A stretch of 64,000 nucleotides of DNA, from assembly GCA_028282465.1 (NCBI GenBank), contig JANQHX010000045.1, positions 23,013 to 87,012 on the forward strand, written 5' to 3'. This DNA comes from Gynuella sp. Its GTDB lineage: Bacteria; Pseudomonadota; Gammaproteobacteria; Pseudomonadales; Natronospirillaceae. The position numbers and the translations under genes are program-made. Below, piece after piece: positions 18,511-27,281 of this stretch. The stretch's first letter is position 1. The number at the start of each line of letters is the position of its first letter. The notes beneath the pieces are model-generated. The model was not told the origin of the DNA and did no database searches. It saw nothing but the letters and a program-made list of their open reading frames with translations.

Positions 18511-19632
18511 TTAAGCCGGTTTTAACACCATCAACTTACCACTGTCTGTTGTGAAGTACAGCCAACCTTCAGGGCCCACTTCCACATCTCTGATTCGTTC
18601 ATTCAAGTCTTCTAAAATCCTAACTTCTTGAACTTCTTTATTGTCAGCAGACACTTCAACCATATTAATATGAGTCATCCGTAAAGCACCAGACAATAAC
18701 CAACCATTCCAATTTGGAAAGGCCTCGCCCCGATAAACGACTAAGCTGCCTGGGGCTATGGAGGGAATATAGTATTTTACCGGCTGTTCCATACCTTCTC
18801 TGTGAGTACCTTCACCCACTTGCCTGTTCGAAAAATATTCGCGCCCGTAAGAAATTTCGGCCCAGCCATAGTTTTTACCCTTTTCTATCAAATTAATTTC
18901 GTCGCCCCCCCTTGGGCCATGCTCAATAGACCAGAGCTGATTGGTTTGGGGATAGAAATCTAAGCCTTGGGGATTTCGATGCCCATAGCTCCAAATCTCT
19001 GGCAAAGCACCGTTGGTATCAACAAAAGGATTATCATTAGGCACAGAACCATCAAGATTCAATCGAACAATGGTACTGGCGTGAGTCGAGAGATCTTGCC
19101 CGTTATCTCGTTCGCCTCTGTCGCCAATACTGAAATACAAATGGCCCTTGTTATCGAAAGCAATGCGACTTCCATAATGCCTTGATTCAGATGATTCCGA
19201 TTGAGTAACTAACAACTCGTTCCAATCGGCCATTGCCGTTAAGTCGTCGTTGAGCTTAGCCCTGGCTAACACAGTGACCCCTGGGCCGCGATTGCCATCG
19301 ACACGTCGAGAATAAGTGAAATAAAACCATTCAGATCCAGATGGACGCGCGATATCGAGTAACCCACCCTGCCCTGAACTCAACACTTTAGGTACACCTG
19401 ACATTTTCTTTTTATTGCCGCTGTTGAGATCGACCAAATGCAGATTGCCATTACGGGACCCAACTAAAACACTATTTTTATTTACAAACTCAATTCCCCA
19501 AGGAATACCTAGGCCTTCACTTAATTCACTGATAGTAAACTTGTGACCCGCTGCTTCGCCTTGATTAGCCTTTGCTGAGGCCCCCAAACTCAAAATCGTT
19601 ACTAATGTGAGGGTAATAATTTTTGTAACCAT
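18511..19632 (-). CDS. PQQ-dependent aldose sugar dehydrogenase (YliI/Asd-like)
   Basis: A periplasmic six-bladed propeller enzyme of 373 aa that oxidises aldoses with PQQ. It has a signal peptide (IITLTLVTILSLGASAKA), GIPWGIEFVNKNSVLVGSRNG, the catalytic-site region SRHYGSRIAFDNKGHLYFSIGDRG, EIWSYGHRNPQGLDF, SIEHGPRGGDEINLI with the calcium/PQQ ligands, and PSIAPGSLVVYRG near the C-terminus. AAGGAG precedes the ATG. The gene overlaps the upstream esterase by 31 bp, so both form an operon. No PQQ biosynthesis gene is in the window. Confidence 0.93.
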   Translation of the reverse strand: MVTKIITLTLVTILSLGASAKANQGEAAGHKFTISELSEGLGIPWGIEFVNKNSVLVGSRNGNLHLVDLNSGNKKKMSGVPKVLSSGQGGLLDIARPSGSEWFYFTYSRRVDGNRGPGVTVLARAKLNDDLTAMADWNELLVTQSESSESRHYGSRIAFDNKGHLYFSIGDRGERDNGQDLSTHASTIVRLNLDGSVPNDNPFVDTNGALPEIWSYGHRNPQGLDFYPQTNQLWSIEHGPRGGDEINLIEKGKNYGWAEISYGREYFSNRQVGEGTHREGMEQPVKYYIPSIAPGSLVVYRGEAFPNWNGWLLSGALRMTHINMVEVSADNKEVQEVRILEDLNERIRDVEVGPEGWLYFTTDSGKLMVLKPA

Positions 19633-20279
19633 TCGGAGATCTCCTTAATTTGTAATGGATGTAAGCTATGGGCCATAGGGAAAGTTTTAAGGTCTGTTTC
19701 GTAGCCAGCTTTTTTCACTAGTTCATAACTGGATTTTCCCAACTCAAAGGGAACAACATCATCATAATTACCATGCATAAATTGCACGGGCATGGGTGTT
19801 TCCGGGTTAGCATTTTTAATGGACCCGGGTATGGGTATATAAGTAGATAACGCTAATATGCCCGCGATTGACAATTCACCAGATAACCCTGCTTGAAGCG
19901 CCACTGCACCTCCTTGGGAGAAGCCTGCTAAGACGATACGCTGAGGTTTTATCCCTCTTTGGATTTCCCGTTCTACCAATGCTTTAACGCTCGCCACGGA
20001 GCTGAACACATGCGCTTCGTTCACTTTTCTGCTCTGTCCTGCCTCCAAAATGTCGTACCAAGCACGCATAAGATAGTTGGCATTAATGGTTATAGGTATT
20101 TCCGGGGCATTGGGGAAAATAAAACGGAAGCAATAGGAATCCCCCAGTTGAAGCTCTTCAACTAAAGGTAAAAAATCATGTCCATCGGCGCCAAGGCCGT
20201 GCAACCAAATAATACTGGCGTCTGGTTGGCGGTATTCGCAACCCGGGGTGTTTTTTTCAATATGCGGCAAGACTGCCAT
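19602..20279 (-). CDS. Carboxylesterase / phospholipase (alpha/beta hydrolase 2)
   Basis: A cytoplasmic serine esterase of 225 aa. The sequence has IIWLHGLGADGHDF (oxyanion region), the nucleophile elbow LAGFSQGGAVAL with Ser121, FMHGNYDDVVPFEL with the catalytic Asp, and MAHSLHPLQ with His204. The ATG at 20279 has GGAGAGG directly upstream; a second ATG six codons earlier does not. It overlaps the sugar dehydrogenase gene downstream by 31 bp. The natural substrate (short-chain ester or lysophospholipid) is not deducible. Confidence 0.92.
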   Translation of the reverse strand: MAVLPHIEKNTPGCEYRQPDASIIWLHGLGADGHDFLPLVEELQLGDSYCFRFIFPNAPEIPITINANYLMRAWYDILEAGQSRKVNEAHVFSSVASVKALVEREIQRGIKPQRIVLAGFSQGGAVALQAGLSGELSIAGILALSTYIPIPGSIKNANPETPMPVQFMHGNYDDVVPFELGKSSYELVKKAGYETDLKTFPMAHSLHPLQIKEISEWLQKLLPSH

Positions 20280-20370
20280 TAACCTCTCCGTGCTCATAAA
20301 TTAATCGAACTGACCTAAGTCCATTAGATACGAAAATTTTAAAATAGCCGAACAAGAATAAGTAAAATTA

Positions 20371-20399
20371 TTGCCAACTGTGGGGATAATTTTGATATA
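20371..20399 (+). promoter_or_regulatory. Candidate promoter of the Mpv17-like gene
   Basis: TTGCCA and GATATA separated by 17 bp, ending about 35 bp before the start codon, followed by the GC-rich block GGCCGCCG. Confidence 0.45.
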
Positions 20400-20434
20400 A
20401 AGGCCGCCGTTTTTTAGGAATATCCGAGCCAAAC

Positions 20435-21097
20435 ATGAGCAGTGCTAGCCTAGCCAGTAATATTAAGAACACTTTTAAAGTCAACTTGATACCAGCGATT
20501 TTTTTGCAAATATTAGCCGTCAGTATTGGGCTTAGTTATTTCTTTTGGCCATCGGCCGCGCCGGTGTTTAACTATTTTTCAGACTTGAAACTGCAATACG
20601 GAATTGTCTATGCAATTGTTTCAACCTCAATATTTGGTGGGCTAATTCCTTTTTTATACCTTTTTTTATCAGGAAAACTAACGGCTAATCCGCTTAAACA
20701 ATTGATTTTTTATTGCATCATTTGGGCATTTCTTGGTGCAGTTGTAGATCTTCTATACACCTATCAAGCGGTAGTTTTTGGTGATGGAAACGATGTTTTA
20801 ACCATTATGAAAAAAACGGCTGTTGATCAATTTATTTTCAGCGCTTTATTGTCTTGCCCATTTTTAACGATTGCTTATATGTGGAAAGACTATGGGTTTA
20901 ATTGGGGTAAAACTAAGTTTCAAATAAATAAAGAGCTGTTTACGTTGAAAATACCCACAACCGTGCTCACCAACTGGTTAATCTGGATACCAGCGGTGTC
21001 GATCATTTATGCCATGCCTACCACCCTTCAGGTACCCTTATTTAACCTGGTACTTTGTTTCTTTGTACTATTATTGTCTATGTTGGATCGAAACTGA
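20435..21097 (+). CDS. Mpv17/PMP22-like integral membrane protein
   Basis: A 220-residue protein with about five hydrophobic helices. It is unannotated by common bacterial families I recognise, but the second half follows the eukaryotic Mpv17/PMP22 layout: a K-x-x-x-DQ-x-F block (KKTAVDQFIFSALLSCPFL), a following F-x-x-x-x-x-x-G region, and a C-terminal NWLIWIPAVSIIYAMPTTLQVPLFNLVLCFF. Mpv17 members are channel-like proteins of organelle membranes. Bacterial function is unknown. The resemblance is by eye and needs a profile search. It is flanked by unrelated minus-strand genes and has its own promoter. Confidence 0.55.
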   Translation: MSSASLASNIKNTFKVNLIPAIFLQILAVSIGLSYFFWPSAAPVFNYFSDLKLQYGIVYAIVSTSIFGGLIPFLYLFLSGKLTANPLKQLIFYCIIWAFLGAVVDLLYTYQAVVFGDGNDVLTIMKKTAVDQFIFSALLSCPFLTIAYMWKDYGFNWGKTKFQINKELFTLKIPTTVLTNWLIWIPAVSIIYAMPTTLQVPLFNLVLCFFVLLLSMLDRN

Positions 21098-21126
21098 TCG
21101 AGTGTTTAGGAACATTTAAAACAATG

Positions 21127-21792
21127 TTATTTGGAAAGATGGTTAATGATGCCAGCCATCATAAAGTCTAGAGCTGACTCGAGTATTTCAGCTCTTTTGC
21201 CCTCACTATCCAAGCTAAATTCTGAAGGCCAGTCATTACAATTAACGGCTGCAGATATGGTTCCACTCAGTACTAATTGAGTAAGGCCATGTACAAATGA
21301 CCAGCAAACCAATGAACCCAGTGATGTGTTGAATTCACAGGGTTCGCCACCATTTTTAAGAATGATTTTCTGCACTGTTTCATGCAGGTATTTTTCACTT
21401 CTTACCGCTGATTCTGCATCTTCAGCAGTGAAACGCTCAGGGTTAACCTTAATGTTGGTCATGAGCCAATACACGTCTGGAAACTCAACACCAAAACTCA
21501 GGTAAGCCCTAGCCAAGCACCTCAAATGTTCTTCTGGGTCATCAGAACCTGGACAGTAGGTGGTTATGTACAAATGAAACCGATCAAAGGCTTCACTTTT
21601 AATAGCCACCAACAAAGCATCTTTATCTTCGAAATGGTTGTAAGCAGCAGTGGCCGACACACCGACTTCTTTTGCCAGCTTACGCAGGCTCAAAGCTGAA
21701 ATCCCTTCTTCAGAGATCATATTTATGGCTGTGTTCACCATGGCTTCTTTCAAATTGCCATGGTGATAAGCATCTTTTTTAGGTCTGGCCAT
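21127..21792 (-). CDS. TetR-family transcriptional regulator
   Basis: A 221-residue dimeric repressor-type protein. The N-terminal helix-turn-helix is ISEEGISALSLRKLAKEVGVSATAAYNHFEDKDALL (about 25-60), preceded by MARPKKDAYHHGNLKEAM, which is typical of the subgroup with a WHG-like C-terminal ligand domain. The start is the ATG giving MARPKK; seven more upstream codons are less likely. It lies 74 bp downstream of the outer-membrane protein gene in the same direction and is probably the last gene of that exporter operon, which it may regulate. Confidence 0.9.
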   Translation of the reverse strand: MARPKKDAYHHGNLKEAMVNTAINMISEEGISALSLRKLAKEVGVSATAAYNHFEDKDALLVAIKSEAFDRFHLYITTYCPGSDDPEEHLRCLARAYLSFGVEFPDVYWLMTNIKVNPERFTAEDAESAVRSEKYLHETVQKIILKNGGEPCEFNTSLGSLVCWSFVHGLTQLVLSGTISAAVNCNDWPSEFSLDSEGKRAEILESALDFMMAGIINHLSK

Positions 21793-21866
21793 ACAACTTC
21801 TTAGTTCGAACATTCAGATTAACCTTGCATTATGTGATTGACTTGAACTTTTAGCTAGGGCCATCA

Positions 21867-23225
21867 TTAAATTTTATAGGCTAACCAAACAATAATTGCG
21901 TCGTTGTTTCGATAAGCATGTAAATCTGATTCTTCTTCAGGTGCAGAATAATCTATTAATTTCACCCCGGTAAATAATGTGTCACTAAGATCCTGACTCC
22001 ATTCTAATCGGGTAATAATGCCATTACTCCCAAGACCTAAGTGGCTAGGTAACGCAACTACTACGGCTGAAGCTTCTGAACGCTCGTTGAAAAAAGATCG
22101 ATTAAGGCGAAGTCCTGCGCCGCTGGCCCAGTCTGACCTGTCATAGGCGGTTAACCGCTCAGCTTGTTCCAAATAATCTAGATTCCATTCCAAGCTAATT
22201 TGGGTGTCAGAGAACCCTGAATACTCAAACCCTAGAGAACCCAACGCCTGTTCCGATTCAGGCCAGGGTGAAAGTATGGCATCACCATCTGGTCGCTGAT
22301 GTTGCCGTTCAAAGTAAGCCCACTCTGTTTTAATCAACCAAGAATTCAGTACTTGATTCGCCTGAAAACCAATTACGGCAGTTTCAGGTCTAGAGAACTC
22401 TAGACCTGTTGGCCCGAACTGATTTCCTTGCACTCGACTCAAGTAATAATCATCCAGAACCGTCTGTCCTCCAATAACTGCCAAGTCATAGCCTTCACCG
22501 CTGTAAGCTAGCTTTAACAACCACTCATATGCTTGATCAGGCTCCTGATCTTCCAGTTCAAGATTCAAATGACGAATGCCTGCTAGCCGGTCAAATTCAC
22601 TGCCTTCAACACCTTCTTCATTGACCGCCTCTGTGCCAGCTAGCCAAAGGCCTAAACTGGTACTTCCCATTTGATAGGCTGTTTCCAGCGCTAGCACTGA
22701 AACACGACTATCATCTAGATCCCTCTGACCTAGCCATCGGTTGTCTACTGGGTTATTTAGATCCAACACATTCATGGTTTCAGTTTGTCCCCAAGCGGCT
22801 TGTTGATTTCCCCCTCTCACCCAAAAACCGCCGTTAGAATATTGCACCCAGTTTTCTCTTGCTTGCCACTGAAACTCTTTATCCTCTTGCTCTTGCTGAG
22901 AATAGAAGTCTTCATCTCGAAGCTCGGTTGTGAAGTCTTGAGTAAAGCCTTGTTGAGAGTACAAACTAAAATTACGGGGTAATTGCCAGTCAACGGTAAA
23001 TAAAAAATCACTTTGCAACCGGTTTACACCAGATTCCTCCCTAGAGTTTGGCAGTTCGGGAGACCTAAACCCATAACCTAAGGTTTGCTGAAATTCAAAA
23101 TTTAGAAGCAAATTGTTCGAAGGTGTGGAAACAGGCTCCACCACATCCACCTCGGAAAAGAAATCATTTGCAGATGTTTGGCTCATTACCAGAGCCAAAC
23201 AAAAAGTCACAATGGGATACTTCAT
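21867..23225 (-). CDS. Outer-membrane beta-barrel protein (DUF1302-like)
   Basis: A 452-residue protein with a signal peptide (YPIVTFCLALVMSQTSA) followed by alternating amphipathic strands, ending in the aromatic/hydrophobic IVWLAYKI expected for barrel insertion. Segments such as WVQYSNGGFWVRGGNQQAAWGQTETMNVLDLNNPVD match the style of DUF1302 proteins, which accompany RND/MMPL exporters. The start overlaps the LolA-like stop by four bases (ATGA). It may serve as the outer-membrane exit or acceptor of the adjacent exporter. The DUF1302 assignment is by pattern only. Confidence 0.75.
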   Translation of the reverse strand: MKYPIVTFCLALVMSQTSANDFFSEVDVVEPVSTPSNNLLLNFEFQQTLGYGFRSPELPNSREESGVNRLQSDFLFTVDWQLPRNFSLYSQQGFTQDFTTELRDEDFYSQQEQEDKEFQWQARENWVQYSNGGFWVRGGNQQAAWGQTETMNVLDLNNPVDNRWLGQRDLDDSRVSVLALETAYQMGSTSLGLWLAGTEAVNEEGVEGSEFDRLAGIRHLNLELEDQEPDQAYEWLLKLAYSGEGYDLAVIGGQTVLDDYYLSRVQGNQFGPTGLEFSRPETAVIGFQANQVLNSWLIKTEWAYFERQHQRPDGDAILSPWPESEQALGSLGFEYSGFSDTQISLEWNLDYLEQAERLTAYDRSDWASGAGLRLNRSFFNERSEASAVVVALPSHLGLGSNGIITRLEWSQDLSDTLFTGVKLIDYSAPEEESDLHAYRNNDAIIVWLAYKI

Positions 23226-24031
23226 TGTGGCACACCCAATTGTATAGCTTGAGTTGAAAACAACGTGTCTTCTACGGGTGTGTTGTAAGCAATATCACTT
23301 AACAAAATAACCGAAGAATGTTCTCTCTTTCCATTCTTGGTAGTAATCATCTGCAATTTCTTAGGTGTCCAGACACCATCTATTTCCTGAATATCTCGGG
23401 CTGAGAAGTATTTAACCTTCTTTCCTTTTTTCAAATAGATTTTACCTTGAATCTGAACGAAGTTATCTTTTCTAACCCAAATTTCAGATTTTAACGCACC
23501 AGTCTCTTCAATAGCTTTGTCATAGAATTCTTGTTTTGGTGTTGAGCTGATATGCCAGCAGTCGTAGCCATCCACTTCAACACTTTCACTAATAAATTCA
23601 TAATCGTACCAATGGATATTCACACCATTGATATCCGCAAAACTGAAGTCACTACCCATAAATGAGTTGGATTTATCAGAAGCAGCAATACGCTTCACCT
23701 TTTTCAACGCGGGTAAGTACAACCAAGAGTCATCGTCCTTACTTTCTTGTTCATAATCAAAACTTAAATAAGCAGTGTCTTTCACATCTGCAGGTGTTAA
23801 AAAATAAGAAACACTGCGCTCTACATCACCTTGATCCACTGAATATATTTTTAATTGACGATTACGCTCCCTGCCCTTCTTATCTACCAATACCATAGTG
23901 CTGGTAGAGATAGCAGTATCACCTGTGTAGCGATTGTCTACTTTCTGCATCACCTCAAAGGCAGTCAAACTTTCAGCAGTTACCGATACTGCTAATAATG
24001 AAGTTACAATGGTTATCAATATTTTTTTCAT
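23222..24031 (-). CDS. LolA-like outer membrane lipoprotein-sorting protein
   Basis: A periplasmic protein of 269 aa with a signal peptide (KKILITIVTSLLAVSVTA) and the LolA-like fold signature: MQKVDNRYTGDTAISTSTMVLVDKKGRERNR, SVSYFLTPADVKDTAYLSFDYE, DDSWLYLPALKKVKRIAASDKSNSFMGSDFSFADI. This family regularly sits between an RND/MMPL transporter and an outer-membrane protein and is thought to carry hydrophobic cargo across the periplasm. The ATG at 24031 lies five bases after the exporter stop; translation is coupled. Confidence 0.88.
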   Translation of the reverse strand: MKKILITIVTSLLAVSVTAESLTAFEVMQKVDNRYTGDTAISTSTMVLVDKKGRERNRQLKIYSVDQGDVERSVSYFLTPADVKDTAYLSFDYEQESKDDDSWLYLPALKKVKRIAASDKSNSFMGSDFSFADINGVNIHWYDYEFISESVEVDGYDCWHISSTPKQEFYDKAIEETGALKSEIWVRKDNFVQIQGKIYLKKGKKVKYFSARDIQEIDGVWTPKKLQMITTKNGKREHSSVILLSDIAYNTPVEDTLFSTQAIQLGVPQ

Positions 24032-24036
24032 GTTAA

Positions 24037-26379
24037 TCACCCTGCGTTCAATGCTGAAGAATTTGTTTCAATGTTTTCGGATTTTTTCTTACCATCCAAA
24101 ATATGTAATATCGCCGGAAGGAAAACCAAATCACCAATTAATGCCAGCCCTAAAATGGTAGCCGCAAACAAACCTGTATAGATGTAAGGAATGAAGGAAC
24201 CAAACAACATGACACTAAACCCGGTTACTAATACGACCGAGGTAAATACAACGGCTCGGCCAGCTTCTGACATGGCTCTATAAATTGAATCGTAAGTATT
24301 TAAACCTAGTTTTTTAGCAAATAAATAACGATTCACTACGTGAATAGCGTCATCCACTGCAATGCCCATTGTCATTGCTCCCACGATCATGGTGCCTAGG
24401 TTTAGAGGGACTCCAGTAATGGCTAAAATAGCTCCAGTTAAAAGCACTGGCACCACACTTGGAACCAACGCAACTAATCCGTACTTCAATGAGCGGAACA
24501 AAATAATAAAACTGATACCAATTACCGTTAATGCTAGAAGAAATGATTGAATCATACCTTCATTAATATATTCGTCCTGAACATGGTACATCACCATATT
24601 GCCAGTCAACTCTACTGTTAAATCAGGAAAATGTTTTAATAATTGAGACTCTACTCTGTGTAAAAACACACTGGTTTCTGTTGCCGGCATATTTAAAACA
24701 GGCACTGATATTCTTAAATATTGGTTGTCAAAATCACGCAAGTCAGAAAGGTCTTCATCTGGCCCAGTGTTTTCATACAAAAATAAATATTGTGCTACTT
24801 CATTAGAGGTTTCTGGGATGACTCGATAATCTGGGTTTTCTTCGTTTACCGACTCACTGATTTCTTTAACAAAATCGACTAAAGAGTTTGCATTACCGGC
24901 CTCAGGTTGTGCTTCCATCCAAGCTTGAAGTTCTTCAACTCGTTTTAGAAATTGAGGATTTTTGACACCGTCCTCTTCACCTGAATCCACTATCATTTCA
25001 ACAATGTTGATACCGCCATAATGTTGGTCAAAGTAATTTAGATCTTTACGAACCTGATTCTCTTCTTTGAAATAAGTGATGAAGTTGGAATCTACAGATA
25101 TCCCTGGAATCACATACAAACCGCCGAGCAACAGCATTAACCCAATGCTCGCAAGAGTGACTCTAAATTTTTTGGTCCAGGCTGGAATTAACTTGGTAAA
25201 CTTTGTGATTAGTCCATTTTCCACCGTGTTTTTAGTACGCTGACTAAACCAGGGCACAAAGCTTAAAACGGCAGGCAATAGTGTTAACGCCAGTAAGAAT
25301 AACACCATGGCACCAATTGCACCCAAATAAGCGAACTGCTGCACTGGTACCAGTTTAGTAACAGACAAAGCAATAAAACCAGCTGCGGTTGTAAAAGCGG
25401 TGAAGAAAGCAGGTAGCCATAGGTGAGTGATTGCTGAATGCGCGGCGTCTTTCGGGTTTTGACCTGATGAGCGGAAATGATAAAACTCCACCAAGACATG
25501 CACAGAGACACCAACACCGATAATAATAAGCGTAGGCACTAGTGCACTTTCCACAACAGAATGAGGCCAAACCATTAAACCTTGAATACCCGTGGTTAAA
25601 ATAATTCCAGTACCAATCACAACCCAAGGCAATAACATGGCACTAATGGAACGGAAGCTGATGTATAGAATGACGATCATAAGCAGGGCCATAGCAGGGT
25701 TTAATACCGAGCTATCGCTCTGAGTAACTGTTTCAAATTCGTGACTAAAAACAGGTTGACCGGAAAAGTGAAATTCTAAATTCGAGTTTTGAAACTGAGG
25801 TTGGCTAATAAAGTCATAAGTCCGATTTACCAGCTCAACTTTATGTTCGGCGGTATCGCTTTTGTACTCGACTCGACCTACCACACGAGTATGTTTTAAA
25901 TCTTCAGTAATTAGTGTACCTAGGGCTAGCGGCTCATTTACGATAATGGACCTAGCTTGCTCCTGAGCAAACTCATCATCAAATTCTTCGATTAAGTAAT
26001 CTGTCGCTAGCAGACCGTCATCATCATGTGTGTATTGATATCGAGTCAATGAGCGAACCTGTGTGACCATTTCTTGCTCTTCAAGAAATACGGTAATTTC
26101 TTCAATAAGATCCAGTGTCTCAGCCTGAAATAAATCTTGATTGTCACCACTTGCGACCACGCCAATGCTTAAATACTCATTGTCGCCAAACAGTTCTAGC
26201 ATGTTCTGAAATGCCAGATAGTTAGGATCGTCCTTCAGGAAAAACCGTTCGTTAGAACTGTCGAAATATAAATTTTTCATGGGCACAAAAGACAGCCCTG
26301 TTAGCACCAATGCCATTAATATGACTAGCCACCGAAACCTCAGCACCCCGTCTGCCCAGCCCCTAATAAAACCCGTCAT
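24037..26379 (-). CDS. RND-superfamily (MMPL/HAE3-type) exporter
   Basis: A 780-residue inner-membrane protein with 12 expected helices in two halves. Each half has one N-terminal helix, a large periplasmic domain and a block of five helices (VLNPAMALLMIVILYISFRSISAMLLPWVV in the first half; LLALTVIGISFIILFRSLKYGLVALVPSVVPVLLTG in the second, with MTMGIAVDDAIHVVNRY). The SSD-like architecture is that of exporters of lipids or hydrophobic molecules. The ATG at 26379 has GAGGAG upstream. First gene of an operon with the LolA-like protein, the outer-membrane protein and TetR; cargo is unknown. Confidence 0.92.
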   Translation of the reverse strand: MTGFIRGWADGVLRFRWLVILMALVLTGLSFVPMKNLYFDSSNERFFLKDDPNYLAFQNMLELFGDNEYLSIGVVASGDNQDLFQAETLDLIEEITVFLEEQEMVTQVRSLTRYQYTHDDDGLLATDYLIEEFDDEFAQEQARSIIVNEPLALGTLITEDLKHTRVVGRVEYKSDTAEHKVELVNRTYDFISQPQFQNSNLEFHFSGQPVFSHEFETVTQSDSSVLNPAMALLMIVILYISFRSISAMLLPWVVIGTGIILTTGIQGLMVWPHSVVESALVPTLIIIGVGVSVHVLVEFYHFRSSGQNPKDAAHSAITHLWLPAFFTAFTTAAGFIALSVTKLVPVQQFAYLGAIGAMVLFLLALTLLPAVLSFVPWFSQRTKNTVENGLITKFTKLIPAWTKKFRVTLASIGLMLLLGGLYVIPGISVDSNFITYFKEENQVRKDLNYFDQHYGGINIVEMIVDSGEEDGVKNPQFLKRVEELQAWMEAQPEAGNANSLVDFVKEISESVNEENPDYRVIPETSNEVAQYLFLYENTGPDEDLSDLRDFDNQYLRISVPVLNMPATETSVFLHRVESQLLKHFPDLTVELTGNMVMYHVQDEYINEGMIQSFLLALTVIGISFIILFRSLKYGLVALVPSVVPVLLTGAILAITGVPLNLGTMIVGAMTMGIAVDDAIHVVNRYLFAKKLGLNTYDSIYRAMSEAGRAVVFTSVVLVTGFSVMLFGSFIPYIYTGLFAATILGLALIGDLVFLPAILHILDGKKKSENIETNSSALNAG

Positions 26380-26480
26380 GTCCAAAATCTCCTCAATCCA
26401 TTCATTAAGCTATCGCAGCTCAAGCCTCTAGACGCCAAGAGTCTTTCACTCACTGTTTCAGTCTGAGGTATCAACATGGC

Positions 26481-26545
26481 TCTACACTCAGCCACATGTT
26501 TACACTGCTTATATTTATATTTACACCGTTTATTTACACTGTAAA
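26481..26545. promoter_or_regulatory. Repeated TTTACACTG boxes upstream of the exporter operon
   Basis: Three near-identical 9-mers, TTTACACTG (26499), TTTACACCG (26520) and TTTACACTG (26533), plus a weaker TCTACACTC at 26481. The last is part of a palindrome TTTACACTGTAAA (26533-26545). They lie 100-165 bp before the exporter start and are candidates for TetR or other regulator binding. Confidence 0.45.
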
Positions 26546-26756
26546 GTTAACAAAGTTAATTTTTTCGACTTAGTTCGGTGGAGTCATGAAAAAATCAGTA
26601 TAAGTTACTGATAAATAAGGACTTACATAGAATGTAAAGATTTTTAACGAAAGAGAAATGAATCAGAAAACCCTCATTTAGATGGAGTATTCGACATGTC
26701 TATGTCTATTCCTTCTGCGCATTATTTATACAGATAATTGAGATCAATTTAAGAGC

Positions 26757-27002
26757 ATGATTGATTTAGAAAGCAAGTTGCCTCCCAAAAGTCCAATGCA
26801 AGATAGGACTTTGACGATTGAAGTGACGCGGTACCGACTCAGTAAAGCTTTGAAACTTAGTGAACAATGAAATTCAGTTGATGACCAAAATAGTGAACGT
26901 GGATTTATTCATTCTAGAGGTTATTTAAAAGCTATTGAACAACAGAAATAGAAAGAAGACGAAGTACGAAATCTTCAAATGACATGGTGTCGATATAATT
27001 AA
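26757..27002 (+). pseudogene. Possible decayed small ORF with two in-frame stops
   Basis: Starting at ATG 26757, one frame reads 37 codons (MIDLESKLPPKSPMQDRTLT...) to TGA at 26868. It then continues in the same frame for 26 codons to TAG at 26949 and 16 codons to TAA at 27000. The composition of all three pieces is protein-like and charged (RYRLSKALKLSEQ, SERGFIHSRGYLKAIEQQK). No Shine-Dalgarno is visible and I recognise no family. It could be chance. Confidence 0.2.
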
Positions 27003-27281
27003 TTTTATAAATCAATAATTCCAAATATTTTTATTTTGTGATCTATTTTTGTCACAAAACCAAACCAACTAATTAAAGAAAACCTGAAATTGATTATGCA
27101 TATTTTTAATTTTTTTCAGACTATTTAATTATTTTGTTAATTGCTTCCTCACTAAATAGCAAATCACTCACAAGGATAAAAAAATCAGTAGTTCCCCCCT
27201 TTTTCCGACACCTTTTTGCTCTATGGTTTTCCACGGCCGTTAAGCCGCATAACAACTTCCATTTTTTGAAAGGACTGACCA

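Larger units (their letters stand above)
26380..27281. other. Gene-poor 0.9-kb gap
   Basis: AT-rich stretch between divergent genes. It contains the TTTACAC boxes near the exporter, a possible decayed small ORF at 26757-27002, and an inverted repeat TTTTGTGA / TCACAAAA at 27034-27059 upstream of the secreted unknown protein. No intact gene longer than about 40 codons is convincing. Confidence 0.6.

Noticed and set aside
27034..27059. Canonical CRP site
   Set aside because: Half-sites fit but the spacer is 10 bp instead of 6.
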